Assembly (NCBI GenBank): GCA_937801655.1
Contig: CALMWC010000008.1
Span: 1-52,895, forward strand
Reading direction: 5' to 3'
Source of the DNA: an uncultured Gammaproteobacteria bacterium
Lineage (GTDB): Bacteria > Pseudomonadota > Gammaproteobacteria > Steroidobacterales > UBA11654
DNA length: 52,895 bases
A program made the translations under genes and the position numbers. Shown here piece after piece: positions 36,327 to 45,289 of this stretch. Below the pieces are notes generated by a model. It was not told where the DNA came from. It was given only the letters and a program-made list of their open reading frames with translations, and made no database searches. Positions within the stretch are counted from its first letter, which is position 1. Every line of letters starts with the position of its first letter.

Positions 36327-37727
36327 ATGCTTCCAGTCATAGCAATAGTTGGTCGACCCAATGTCGGCAAATCAACACTTTTTAATCGTCTATCAGGCAC
36401 AAAAGATGCGTTAGTAGCAGATTTTGAGGGACTGACTCGTGATCGTATATACGGTTATCTCAGAAATGAAAGATTTCAATCCATTTTAATTGATACTGGC
36501 GGTTTGGTTCATGATCATGGAGATTTATCCCATGTCATCCAAGAACAAACATTACTGGCTATACAAGAATCGGATTTAATTTTATTTGTGGTTGATGGGA
36601 GAGAAGGTCTGGTGAGCAATGACCTTGAAATCGCTAGAAGCTTAAGAAAAGAAAATAAACCTATTATCGTTGTCATCAATAAAACAGAAGGCATTCCTGA
36701 AGAGTCAATTGACACTGATTTTCTCAAATTTGGTTTTAAGGAAATAATCAAAGTATCAGCAATTAGAGGCGATCAATGTGAAGCATTATCAGAGAAAATA
36801 GCCTTTTTTCTAGATGAAGATTTAGCAGAGAATGAGTTTCTTGAATTACCAGATGAAACCACTTCAATTGCTTTAATTGGGAGACCTAATGTTGGTAAAT
36901 CTACTTTTATTAATAGCTTGATCAAAGAGAATCGCTTGCTCACTCAAAATAAACCCGGAACCACTCGTGACAGTATTTATGTTGATTTTAAATACAAACA
37001 GAGAGAACTGGTTTTAATTGATACAGCCGGTATCCGAAGAAGAAAAAATATTGATTTGGATATTGAAAAATTCAGTATTGTTAAAGCTTTACAGGCAGTT
37101 GAGCTATCAGATTCAGTTATAGTTCTAATCGATGGAATGGAAGGCATCACCGATCAGGATCTTTCTTTAATTGGATTGGTCCTGAAAAATGAAAGAGCTT
37201 TAACCATTGCTATTAATAAACTTGATGCTTTGACAGAATATCAAATGGAAAATATAGAAAAACAAATAAGACGTAAATTAAAATTTGTGAATTTTGTGGA
37301 TGTTAATAATGTTTCTGCCTTGACCAAAGAGAACATTACTCTCGTTCTCAAATCGGCTATTGATGCTGCTGATGTTTCTTTGAAAACAGTATCCACGTCT
37401 AAACTCTCCAAATTAATTGAAAATATGGTCGAGTCCGATCCACCGCCATACAATCAAGGCAGGAGAATAAAATTAAAGTACGCTCATCAAGCGGGAAGTC
37501 AGCCACCCATGTTCATAATCTATGGCACGCAGACTAAAAAGTTGAGAGACAATTATAAGAAATTTCTTGAAAATAGAATCAGAGACTATTTTTCTTTTTG
37601 GGGATCGCCCATTCGCTTGGTCTTTAAAGACAGCTCAAACCCTTATGCTGAGAAGAAGAATAAGCTCAGTTTTAGACAGTGGAAAAAGAGAAAAAGAATT
37701 ATTCGCCTGAGAAAGAAAAAGAAGTAA
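36327..37727 (+). CDS. der: ribosome-assembly GTPase Der
   Basis: A 466-residue protein with two GTPase domains in tandem, unique to EngA/Der: GRPNVGKSTLFN near residue 8 with DTGG, and GRPNVGKSTFIN near residue 187 with DTAGIRRRK and NKLD; then a KH-like domain and a basic tail (KKRKRIIRLRKKKK). It matures the 50S subunit. Its stop TAA abuts the stop of convergent xseA with zero bases between. Confidence 0.96.
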   Translation: MLPVIAIVGRPNVGKSTLFNRLSGTKDALVADFEGLTRDRIYGYLRNERFQSILIDTGGLVHDHGDLSHVIQEQTLLAIQESDLILFVVDGREGLVSNDLEIARSLRKENKPIIVVINKTEGIPEESIDTDFLKFGFKEIIKVSAIRGDQCEALSEKIAFFLDEDLAENEFLELPDETTSIALIGRPNVGKSTFINSLIKENRLLTQNKPGTTRDSIYVDFKYKQRELVLIDTAGIRRRKNIDLDIEKFSIVKALQAVELSDSVIVLIDGMEGITDQDLSLIGLVLKNERALTIAINKLDALTEYQMENIEKQIRRKLKFVNFVDVNNVSALTKENITLVLKSAIDAADVSLKTVSTSKLSKLIENMVESDPPPYNQGRRIKLKYAHQAGSQPPMFIIYGTQTKKLRDNYKKFLENRIRDYFSFWGSPIRLVFKDSSNPYAEKKNKLSFRQWKKRKRIIRLRKKKK

Positions 37728-39083
37728 TTATTTTTTATCCTTTTTTAAATCAGATACTTTTGATTCAAAAATACCATCTTGCAATTGAGTTTGCACAACA
37801 GTACCAATGGAAATATCAGCAATACTTTTGATGCTCTTTTTTGTCTTGCTATCACTAACAAATGCATAACCTCTGGACAAGGCATGAAGAGGAGAAGCAC
37901 CATCAAGCTTTGCTAATGCAATAGAAAGACTTTGTTCTTTGATGTTCTTATTGTATTGGATGGACTTTAAAAGATTAGCTTTAATACCCTCCAATTGATT
38001 GCTTAAATCGTGGATATTTTTTACAGGATTCATGCTTTGTATTTCAGTGATTCTTTGATTCAAGTGATTCTTTAATTGTTCAAGATAATTTTTTGATATA
38101 AAACTCATGCTTTGAGACAGTTGATCCAGACGCTGATTGAATTGTTGTAACTGGCTGGCGGGATGTTTTTGCTGCAAATTAGAATCTTTTTGGATCAGTT
38201 GGTTTTTGATACCAAGCAAGGCATAACTAATGGATTGATACATCTGCTTGGTTAAATCTTTCAGATCATCGACGATGTCTTGTTTTTCAGGAAGAACGAT
38301 TTCTGCTGCACCTGTCGGTGTAGGCGCTCGATAGTCAGAAACCATATCGGCTATAGTGAGGTCAGTCTCATGACCAATGCCTGAGATAATAGGGAGGGAT
38401 GAATTGTAAATCTCTCGAGCAACACTTTCCTCATTAAAGCACCATAGATCTTCCAATGAGCCACCACCTCGAGCAATGATTAGTACACTGCAGTCCATAC
38501 GTTCATTAGCAATCTTGATGGCATTGCATATTTGCTGTGTTGCTGATTGCCCTTGGACCAGAGTTGGATAAACAATAAGATTACAGTCGTTGTATCTCCT
38601 ATTAATGGTATTAAAGATATCCTGTATAGCAGCACCCGATGAGGATGTGATGAGGCCAATGTTTGTGGGGATATGGGGAAGTGCTTTTTTCTTGGAAGGA
38701 TCAAATAAACCCTCAGCATCAAGTTTCTTCTTTAGAGTTTCAAATTGTTGGCGAAGCAAGCCTTCTCCAGCTTCTTCTGCGTATTCAATAATTAGTTGGT
38801 AATCACCCCTAGCTTGATAGAGTCCAACTTTCGCTCTAGCAATTATCTTTTGTCCATCTTCCATGGAAAAAGAAATGGAGGCGCTTTGCTGTCGAAACAT
38901 AGCGCAACGAATATTGGATTTTTCATCTTTCAAAGAAAAGTAGGAATGACCTGCAGCCGATTTCATGTAGTTGGAGATTTCGCCTTCTATCCAGATGACT
39001 CCAAAATTGGATGCCAACAGTTGACCGACTTCTCGATTCAGTTCGGAAACAGTAAAAACATGTTTTTGGTCGTCTTCATTCAT
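37728..39083 (-). CDS. xseA: exodeoxyribonuclease VII large subunit
   Basis: A 451-residue XseA: OB-fold start (FTVSELNREVGQLL, FGVIWIEGEISN), catalytic region (PHIPTNIGLITSSSGAA, IIARGGGSLEDLWCFN, SGIGHETDLTIAD, RAPTPTGAAE) and a long coiled coil (about 270-390). With XseB it degrades single-stranded DNA. ATG 39083 is chosen; a TTG at 39107 would extend by 8 residues beyond the family start. xseA-guaB divergent order is as in E. coli. Confidence 0.94.
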   Translation of the reverse strand: MNEDDQKHVFTVSELNREVGQLLASNFGVIWIEGEISNYMKSAAGHSYFSLKDEKSNIRCAMFRQQSASISFSMEDGQKIIARAKVGLYQARGDYQLIIEYAEEAGEGLLRQQFETLKKKLDAEGLFDPSKKKALPHIPTNIGLITSSSGAAIQDIFNTINRRYNDCNLIVYPTLVQGQSATQQICNAIKIANERMDCSVLIIARGGGSLEDLWCFNEESVAREIYNSSLPIISGIGHETDLTIADMVSDYRAPTPTGAAEIVLPEKQDIVDDLKDLTKQMYQSISYALLGIKNQLIQKDSNLQQKHPASQLQQFNQRLDQLSQSMSFISKNYLEQLKNHLNQRITEIQSMNPVKNIHDLSNQLEGIKANLLKSIQYNKNIKEQSLSIALAKLDGASPLHALSRGYAFVSDSKTKKSIKSIADISIGTVVQTQLQDGIFESKVSDLKKDKK

Positions 39084-39124
39084 AACTTTTATTATTGAAT
39101 TATACAAAACTATCCATCCGGAGG

Positions 39125-39152
39125 TTTACAAATTCTCATTGATGTGTAGAAT
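39125..39152 (+). promoter_or_regulatory. candidate sigma70 promoter for guaB
   Basis: TTTACA (39125-39130) and TAGAAT (39147-39152) with a 16-base spacer lie about 35 bases before the guaB start. Each hexamer is one mismatch from consensus. No second candidate in the xseA-guaB gap is as good. Read by eye only. Confidence 0.45.
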
Positions 39153-39172
39153 GCTTTTGACAAAATCCATAG

Positions 39173-40654
<1,482 letters not shown>

Positions 40655-40692
40655 TTCTTCATAGTACAGTTTAGGAATATTATAAATCTGGC

Positions 40693-42253
40693 ATGGATAC
40701 AAAATTAGATAAAATATTAATTCTCGATTTTGGCTCACAGTACACTCAATTAATTGCACGCCGAGTCAGAGAGGCTTCTGTCTACAGTGAAATCTATTCA
40801 TGGGATGCTGGATGCCTCTCAGATCATTGAATTCAAACCGAAGGGTATCATTCTCTCAGGTGGACCCGAGTCCGCATTTGCTGAAGGATCTCCTAAGGCC
40901 CCTCAAGAGATATTTGAAATGGGCATACCTATTTTGGGTATTTGTTACGGTATGCAGACCATGACTGAACAGCTGGGCGGGAAAGTATTGTCCTCATCGC
41001 ATCGAGAATTTGGTTACGCCCAAATAAATTTTGATCATAAGAGTCAGCTATTTGATGGAATTGATGAAGAAGATCATTTACTAGATGTGTGGATGAGTCA
41101 TGGAGACAGGGTAGAAGATTTACCGCATGGCTTTACTTCACTTGCCAATAGTGAGAATTCACCATTAGCAGCTATTTGCAATATAGAGAAAAACTTTTAT
41201 GGATTGCAATTTCACCCTGAAGTTACCCATACAAAAAATGGGCAAGCTATTTTAGAGAATTTTATACACAAGATATGTGGATGCGGTTCAGCTTGGAATC
41301 CTGGCAATATCATTGAGGGAGATATCCAAAAGATTAGAGAAGAAGTAGGGGATGATCATGTTCTTTTAGGCCTCTCAGGCGGCGTTGACTCCTCTGTAGT
41401 GGCAGCACTTCTGAATAAAGCCATAGGTGACCAGTTAACCTGTATTTTTGTTGATAACGGTTTACTGACGACTTGATGAGGGCGATCAAGTGATGGATAC
41501 GTTCGCCAAACATCTCAATGTTCGAGTCATCCGAGTTGATGCCGAAGACATATTTCTAGGTAAATTGGAAGGCATCACAGACCCAGAAGAAAAAAGAAAA
41601 ATCATAGGCAATACTTTCATAGAGGTTTTTGAAGACGAAGCCAATAAGATTGAAAATGTTAAGTGGTTGGCTCAAGGAACGATCTATCCTGATGTTATAG
41701 AATCAGCTGGCTCAAAGACTGGAAAAGCACATGTGATTAAATCTCATCATAATGTTGGTGGTCTTGCCCGATCACATGACACTCAAGTTAATAGAACCAT
41801 TAAGGGATCTTTTTAAAGATGAGGTAAGAACCATCGGAAAAGAATTAGGCCTATCAGATTTGTTGGTTAATCGTCATCCATTTCCAGGACCTGGCTTAGG
41901 AGTAAGGATACTGGGCGAAGTTAACAAGGAATATGCAGATCTATTAAGACTTGCTGATAATATTTTTATAGACGAGCTTTTGAAACACGATCTTTATTAT
42001 CAAGTCAGCCAAGCCTTTGCTGTTTTCTTGCCTAGTAAAATCAGTCGGTGTAATGGGAGATGGCAGGAAATATGATTATGTTATTTCACTCAGAGCAGTT
42101 GAAACAATTGATTTTATGACTGCCAAGTGGTCAAGATTGCCTTATGATTTTCTTGATATTGTATCCACAAGAATCATCAATGAAGTAGAGGGTATATCAA
42201 GGGTGACTTATGATATTTCAAGCAAACCACCAGCTACTATTGAGTGGGAATGA
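40693..42253 (+). pseudogene. guaA: GMP synthase gene with four single-base insertions
   Basis: The complete GuaA sequence can be read ([13 protein letters not shown] at the start, GICYGMQT amidotransferase Cys, [24 protein letters not shown]-loop, [41 protein letters not shown], end KPPATIEWE), but only by moving forward one base at four places: near 40810, 41468, 41763-41766 and 42034. At each site removing one base restores perfect length agreement with E. coli GuaA. All four shifts are +1; no deletions or plain nonsense changes are seen, and protein conservation between sites is high. As written, translation from ATG 40693 ends after about 45 codons. Either recently inactivated, corrected during expression, or an assembly artefact confined to this gene. 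The final bases form the first copy of the downstream repeat. Confidence 0.9.
42234..42253 (+). repeat. guaA-tail repeat, copy 1 (in guaA)
   Basis: CTACTATTGAGTGGGAATGA encodes the last residues and stop of GuaA. The first 18 bases recur exactly at 43732-43749, and shorter exact parts recur at 43938, 48194 and 52467, all on the + strand and all downstream. The 3' end of guaA is a known insertion site for genomic islands, so these are interpreted as attachment-site copies. Confidence 0.85.
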
Positions 42254-42262
42254 GGGTATGCT

Positions 42263-42291
42263 CTGAAACCCTTATAAACACTGGGTTTCAG
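42263..42291 (+). terminator. hairpin after guaA
   Basis: CTGAAACCC (42263-42271) and GGGTTTCAG (42283-42291) form a perfect 9-bp stem with an 11-base loop, starting 10 bases after the guaA stop. It lacks an immediate T-run, so it is a weak intrinsic terminator at best. Its left arm and loop start (AAACCCTTATA) are shared with the hairpin at 43699, which suggests it belongs to the repeated boundary element. Confidence 0.55.
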
Positions 42292-42457
42292 GACTTCAAT
42301 TTTCTAAATCTAATTTTTTAAGTTATTGATATTATTGAGTTTGTGAAATGCGAACTACACAGATTACTACACACTAAGGTGACTATTGCGTTTCATAAGT
42401 CACTTGGAGTTGTATAAAAGCACATGTTCGTATTTTTCTTAATATAGAATCCTTTAA

Positions 42458-42478
42458 AACTTTCCAATATGGAATATT
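42458..42478 (+). promoter_or_regulatory. palindromic operator 1 of 3
   Basis: First of three near-identical 21-base palindromes built on AACTTTCC-N5-GGAAAGTT, here with a weaker right arm (GGAATATT). Starts are exactly 23 bases apart (42458, 42481, 42504). Confidence 0.7.
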
Positions 42479-42480
42479 AT

Positions 42481-42501
42481 AACTTTCCAATATAGAAAAC
42501 T
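42481..42501 (+). promoter_or_regulatory. palindromic operator 2 of 3
   Basis: Second copy, left arm AACTTTCC, right arm AGAAAACT. Same 23-base phasing, which places the sites about two helical turns apart on one face, as expected for cooperative binding by a dimeric regulator. Confidence 0.7.
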
Positions 42502-42503
42502 AT

Positions 42504-42524
42504 AACTTGCCAATATGGAAAGTT
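42504..42524 (+). promoter_or_regulatory. palindromic operator 3 of 3
   Basis: Third copy, AACTTGCC-N5-GGAAAGTT, ending 8 bases before a TATAAT at 42533-42538. Its place over the likely -35 region suggests repression. The winged-helix regulator at 43047 is the obvious candidate ligand. Confidence 0.7.
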
Positions 42525-42570
42525 AAGCGTATTATAATTTTTTTAAATATGGATTGTTGGGATAGAAACT

Positions 42571-43047
42571 ATGAATAATGAAAAAGAAACTATAAGCAAA
42601 GAAGAGGCGGCAGCGACATTAAAATCAGTAGATTTAACCAAACGTGATGCTATCAAGTCATTCAGAATACCGTTATTACTAATAACACTAATAAGCTTAA
42701 GTTACTCCCTTGTCGTCTTTAGCTGGGGGATGACAGAACATGAAAACATGTGGGCTTTGGGCATGTACATAGGTGCAGCTAGCTTTGGTATTTTTGTAGC
42801 TCTCTATTTATACACCTTTCGTCTTTTGGGGATAAAGGTAAGTGTTTTACCTAGGACAAAAGAGAGGATAAGAAGTGAGTTAGTATTAGCTGTTATTTTT
42901 GCGGTAATTCTTATTGCAGGAAGACAAGTTCGATTGTTAGGGTTCGAATTTGCACCTCACATAGCCGCATTGATTGCAGGTGGTTATATGGCTTATCTGC
43001 TATATAAATATCCTACTGGTGAGTACTTGACAAGGAATCAAAAATAA
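42571..43047 (+). CDS. four-helix inner-membrane protein of unknown function
   Basis: A 158-residue protein with a charged cytoplasmic start (about 1-30) and four predicted membrane helices (about 33-52, 62-82, 100-118, 125-145), ending in a short basic tail. I do not recognise a family by name. It lies downstream of the triple operator and overlaps the next gene at TAATG (43045-43049), so it is co-expressed with a winged-helix regulator. Such pairs often sense or respond to a membrane or small-molecule signal, but no function can be given. Confidence 0.8.
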   Translation: MNNEKETISKEEAAATLKSVDLTKRDAIKSFRIPLLLITLISLSYSLVVFSWGMTEHENMWALGMYIGAASFGIFVALYLYTFRLLGIKVSVLPRTKERIRSELVLAVIFAVILIAGRQVRLLGFEFAPHIAALIAGGYMAYLLYKYPTGEYLTRNQK

Positions 43048-43337
43048 TGACTAAGGCAACATTCGACACCGTCATCCATGCACCTAATCGCCTACAAATA
43101 TGTGCTTTGTTGGAAACTACAAAAGAGTTGGAGTTTCAGATTGTTAAAGAACAACTCGATGTAAGTGATTCAGTACTATCCAAACATTTAAAGGTATTGG
43201 AAGATGCAAATTACGTTCAATTAATTAAAAAGACAGAATTCACTCGCCAACGAACTTGGCTATCATTGACGTCTTTAGGAAGAAAAGCTTTCAAGAGTCA
43301 TTTAAGAGAACTCAAAAGAATTATTGGAAAAATATAA
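43047..43337 (+). CDS. winged-helix transcriptional regulator (ArsR/MarR-like, single domain)
   Basis: A 96-residue single-domain DNA-binding protein. The helix-turn-helix reads LEFQIVKEQLDVSDSVLSKHL (about residues 28-48; recognition helix SDSVLSKHLKVLEDA) and the wing lies at KKTEFTRQRTWLSLT. This is the compact winged-helix type paired with small membrane proteins in many bacteria. No metal-binding Cys cluster is seen beyond one Cys near residue 18. It probably binds the AACTTTCC palindromes upstream of its own operon (autoregulation); that is inference from position and symmetry. Confidence 0.85.
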   Translation: MTKATFDTVIHAPNRLQICALLETTKELEFQIVKEQLDVSDSVLSKHLKVLEDANYVQLIKKTEFTRQRTWLSLTSLGRKAFKSHLRELKRIIGKI

Positions 43338-43369
43338 AAAATTAGTGGGGGTAATAAAGGAGAAAAGCT

Positions 43370-43537
43370 ATGTTGGGAAAAAATAAAAAGGGAGGATGGA
43401 TAGGAGTTGGTGTAGGAGTGGGCACAGCAATAGCGGTGGCGACTAAGGAGCCAGCTTGGATAGCAGTAGGTATTGCATTTGGAGCCGCAGTAATCGCAGT
43501 ATCTAATCTTAAATTTTATAAAAAAGAAAAAAAATAA
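43370..43537 (+). CDS. 55-residue glycine-zipper membrane protein
   Basis: ATG 43370 with AAAGGAG 7-8 bases upstream opens 55 codons. The protein has a basic start (MLGKNKKGGW), a Gly/Ala-rich helix with G-x-G-x-G spacing (IGVGVGVGTAIAVA), a second short helix (AWIAVGIAFGAAVIAVS) and a lysine tail. Glycine zippers favour tight helix packing, as in small pore or toxin-like peptides, but no function is established. Strong ribosome site and cassette context support expression. Confidence 0.7.
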   Translation: MLGKNKKGGWIGVGVGVGTAIAVATKEPAWIAVGIAFGAAVIAVSNLKFYKKEKK

Positions 43538-43548
43538 GGAGTAATAAG

Positions 43549-43668
43549 ATGGAAACGCTTGGGATAATGGGATTTATTTTTGGTTTAGCGGCGCTTGGAA
43601 AAGTTCTGTTGCTTGAAAAACAGCTGAAAGAAAAGGGAGTTCTAGAACAGGATGACAAAGAAGAGTAA
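43549..43668 (+). CDS. 39-residue small membrane protein
   Basis: ATG 43549 with AAGGAG (43536-43541) upstream opens 39 codons: one hydrophobic helix (METLGIMGFIFGLAALGKVL) followed by an amphipathic, charged tail (EKQLKEKGVLEQDDKEE). Small proteins of this layout often accompany membrane-protein/regulator pairs. 11 bases after the previous small gene, so it is the fourth gene of the cassette A operon. Confidence 0.68.
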   Translation: METLGIMGFIFGLAALGKVLLLEKQLKEKGVLEQDDKEE

Positions 43669-43698
43669 TTCACTACACACTAGTAAAACGCGCCTCGC

Positions 43699-43727
43699 AA
43701 ACCCTTATAGAAAATAGGGTTTTTCTC
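43699..43727 (+). terminator. intrinsic terminator-like hairpin closing cassette A
   Basis: AAACCC (43699-43704) pairs with GGGTTT (43717-43722), extendable with a bulge, and runs into a T-rich tract. Its left half AAACCCTTATA matches the hairpin behind guaA. GGGTTT ends exactly 17 bases before the GAGTGGGA of repeat copy 2. Confidence 0.65.
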
Positions 43728-43731
43728 ATGT

Positions 43732-43752
43732 CTACTATTGAGTGGGAATAAA
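43732..43752 (+). repeat. guaA-tail repeat, copy 2
   Basis: CTACTATTGAGTGGGAAT (43732-43749) is identical over 18 bases to the end of guaA, then reads AAAG in place of GAGG. It sits outside any gene. Chance recurrence of an 18-mer this close to its source is negligible. Confidence 0.88.
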
Positions 43753-43770
43753 GTGAGGTAGTATAAGGAG

Positions 43771-43950
43771 ATGAAATCTCCCATGCATGACAGGATACAG
43801 CCCCATTCGACCGTGGCCGTGATCGGTGCTGGGGCCTCGGGTATCATAGCCAGCGAGAAGCTCTCTCCGATCGCAATGGATACGTCGACGGAGCGTGGAA
43901 CGACGGACAAAGGGCAGCCTCTGCGAACATCGATGCGTGAGTGGGAATGA
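43771..43950 (+). pseudogene. GC-rich 59-codon flavoprotein fragment ending in the guaA tail
   Basis: ATG 43771 with AAGGAG directly upstream opens 59 codons. Residues about 15-30 (VAVIGAGASGIIASEKL) are the FAD-binding start of a flavin monooxygenase or similar flavoprotein; the rest of that enzyme is missing, and the ORF ends SMREWE-stop, using the guaA-tail repeat for its last three codons. Between 43801 and 43920, 75 of 120 bases are G or C, far above the AT-rich surroundings, so the piece came from another genome. Probably a truncated remnant; it may still be translated, because the next gene's start overlaps its stop. Confidence 0.65.
43938..43950 (+). repeat. guaA-tail repeat, copy 3
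   Basis: TGAGTGGGAATGA, 13 bases identical to guaA, placed at the end of the GC-rich fragment and at the start of the MFS gene. The ATG in it (43947) is the MFS start and the TGA (43948) is the fragment's stop. Confidence 0.78.
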
Positions 43951-45251
43951 ATAGAAAAAGCTATAGAGCGTTAGTGTTATTACTTTTAACTATTGTCTAT
44001 GGCTTTAACTTTATTGATCGCCAAATAGTTGGTATTCTCGCTCCTTTTATTCAAGCAGATCTAGGCTTAACGAACACACAATTAGGCTTACTCATAGGCT
44101 TAGCTTTTGCAGTTCTTTACACAACCGTTGCAATTCCTATTGCTTGGTTGGCTGATAAATATAATAGGGTGAATATATTATCGATTGCATTAGCTACATG
44201 GAGCGGTTTCACAGCACTTACTGGCTTGGCAAATAATTTTTTACAGATAGCTATTGCGCGAATGGGAGTTGGTATTGGAGAGGCTGGTGGAAGCCCGCCA
44301 TCCCATTCAATTATTTCTGATATGTATTCAAAAGAAGAAAGAGCAAGCGCTCTTGGTGTTTATTCTATGGGGATACCTTTAGGAATAATGGCTGCTTATT
44401 TTGCGACCGCAGCACTTTTAGGAAGCTCAAATGAAGATGTAGATTGGCGACGAATCTTTATTTTTCTTGGTCTCACTGGGATAGCCCTTGCTGTTTTGGT
44501 TAGATTAATTTTAAGAGAGCCAGTAAGGGGAGCAATGGAGCTCTATGAAAAAGTTGAAATAGTTCAACCGCCATTTTCAGAATCACTAAGAACCCTTTTA
44601 AAAATTCCTGCATGGTGGGCTATGTGTTTTGGAATAGCCTTTGGTTCATTTGCATCATATGCCACTTCAGCTTTTCATACGAAGTTTTTAATTGCTTTAG
44701 ATCCTACATTTAATTTTCAAAAACTAGTAATTATTTTAGGAATAATAAATGGCATAGCTTATGTTGGAGGTACTTTTTTTGGAGCAAAACTTGCTGATAA
44801 ATGGGCACAAAGAGATATTCGAGCCTATGGATGGTTACCTGCTATAGCAATTTCCTTATGTCTGCCAATTGGCATTATCAGTTATTGGGTTGATTCAGTA
44901 GAAATGAATCTTTTTTGGAGTACTCTATTTTTAGTTTTTATTGGGGTTTACTTAGGCCCAAGTTTCGCTATTGCTCAAACTTTAGCACCAATCAAAATGC
45001 GTGCCATGTCTACAGCTTTATTTTTCTTTATCTTAAATATGGTTGCTCTTGGAGGAGGCCCAACTTTTGCAGGTTGGCTTATAGATGTCTTTAAAGAAAA
45101 TTATAATGACTTAGAATCAATGCGATATGCAATGTCAGTTACTTTTTGTATTTTCATTCCATCGGTTATAAGCTTTCTTATTGTTGCTAGAGTTTTACCT
45201 AAAGATTGGGATGCTGCTGATAAACGAAATCTCGAATCAACAAAATCTTAA
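43947..45251 (+). CDS. MFS transporter (spinster-like)
   Basis: A 434-residue major facilitator protein with 12 membrane helices. Landmarks of the spinster-type group: YGFNFIDRQIVGILAPFIQ in helix 1, the helix 2-3 loop WLADKYNRVN, and RMGVGIGEAGGSPPSHSIISD in helix 4-5. Substrates in this group range from sphingolipid-like molecules to aromatic or steroid compounds and cannot be inferred. The ATG at 43947 lies inside the repeat and overlaps the upstream stop as ATGA; GGGA just before may act as ribosome site. A GTG two codons upstream is an alternative. Confidence 0.88.
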   Translation: MNRKSYRALVLLLLTIVYGFNFIDRQIVGILAPFIQADLGLTNTQLGLLIGLAFAVLYTTVAIPIAWLADKYNRVNILSIALATWSGFTALTGLANNFLQIAIARMGVGIGEAGGSPPSHSIISDMYSKEERASALGVYSMGIPLGIMAAYFATAALLGSSNEDVDWRRIFIFLGLTGIALAVLVRLILREPVRGAMELYEKVEIVQPPFSESLRTLLKIPAWWAMCFGIAFGSFASYATSAFHTKFLIALDPTFNFQKLVIILGIINGIAYVGGTFFGAKLADKWAQRDIRAYGWLPAIAISLCLPIGIISYWVDSVEMNLFWSTLFLVFIGVYLGPSFAIAQTLAPIKMRAMSTALFFFILNMVALGGGPTFAGWLIDVFKENYNDLESMRYAMSVTFCIFIPSVISFLIVARVLPKDWDAADKRNLESTKS

Positions 45252-45289
45252 TTTAAAAATATATTACGTAACTATAGAGTCGGAGTGAA

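Larger units (their letters stand above)
42254..42570 (+). other. intergenic leader of cassette A
   Basis: 317 bases without a convincing gene. In order it holds: a hairpin (42263-42291), an AT-rich stretch, ACTACACACTA near 42367 (an 11-base sequence that recurs near 43673 at the other end of the cassette), an imperfect inverted repeat (AGGTGACT ... AAGTCACTT, about 42379-42406), and three palindromic operators followed by a TATAAT (42533-42538). A 23-codon frame starting at the ATG inside the guaA stop is not supported as a gene. Confidence 0.7.

Noticed and set aside
41460-41480. Programmed +1 frameshift like that of prfB in guaA
   Set aside because: No CTT-TGA-C type slip site or upstream Shine-Dalgarno-like stimulator is seen at this or the other three sites, and four programmed shifts in one housekeeping gene would be without precedent that I know of.
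42263-42291. Canonical intrinsic terminator for guaA
   Set aside because: The stem is good but no T-run follows directly; listed only as a hairpin with moderate confidence.
42250-42321. 23-codon ORF starting at the ATG within the guaA stop
   Set aside because: It runs through the hairpin and has no recognisable feature; it only exists because of the ATGA overlap. Kept as a possible coupling leader in thought, not as a gene.
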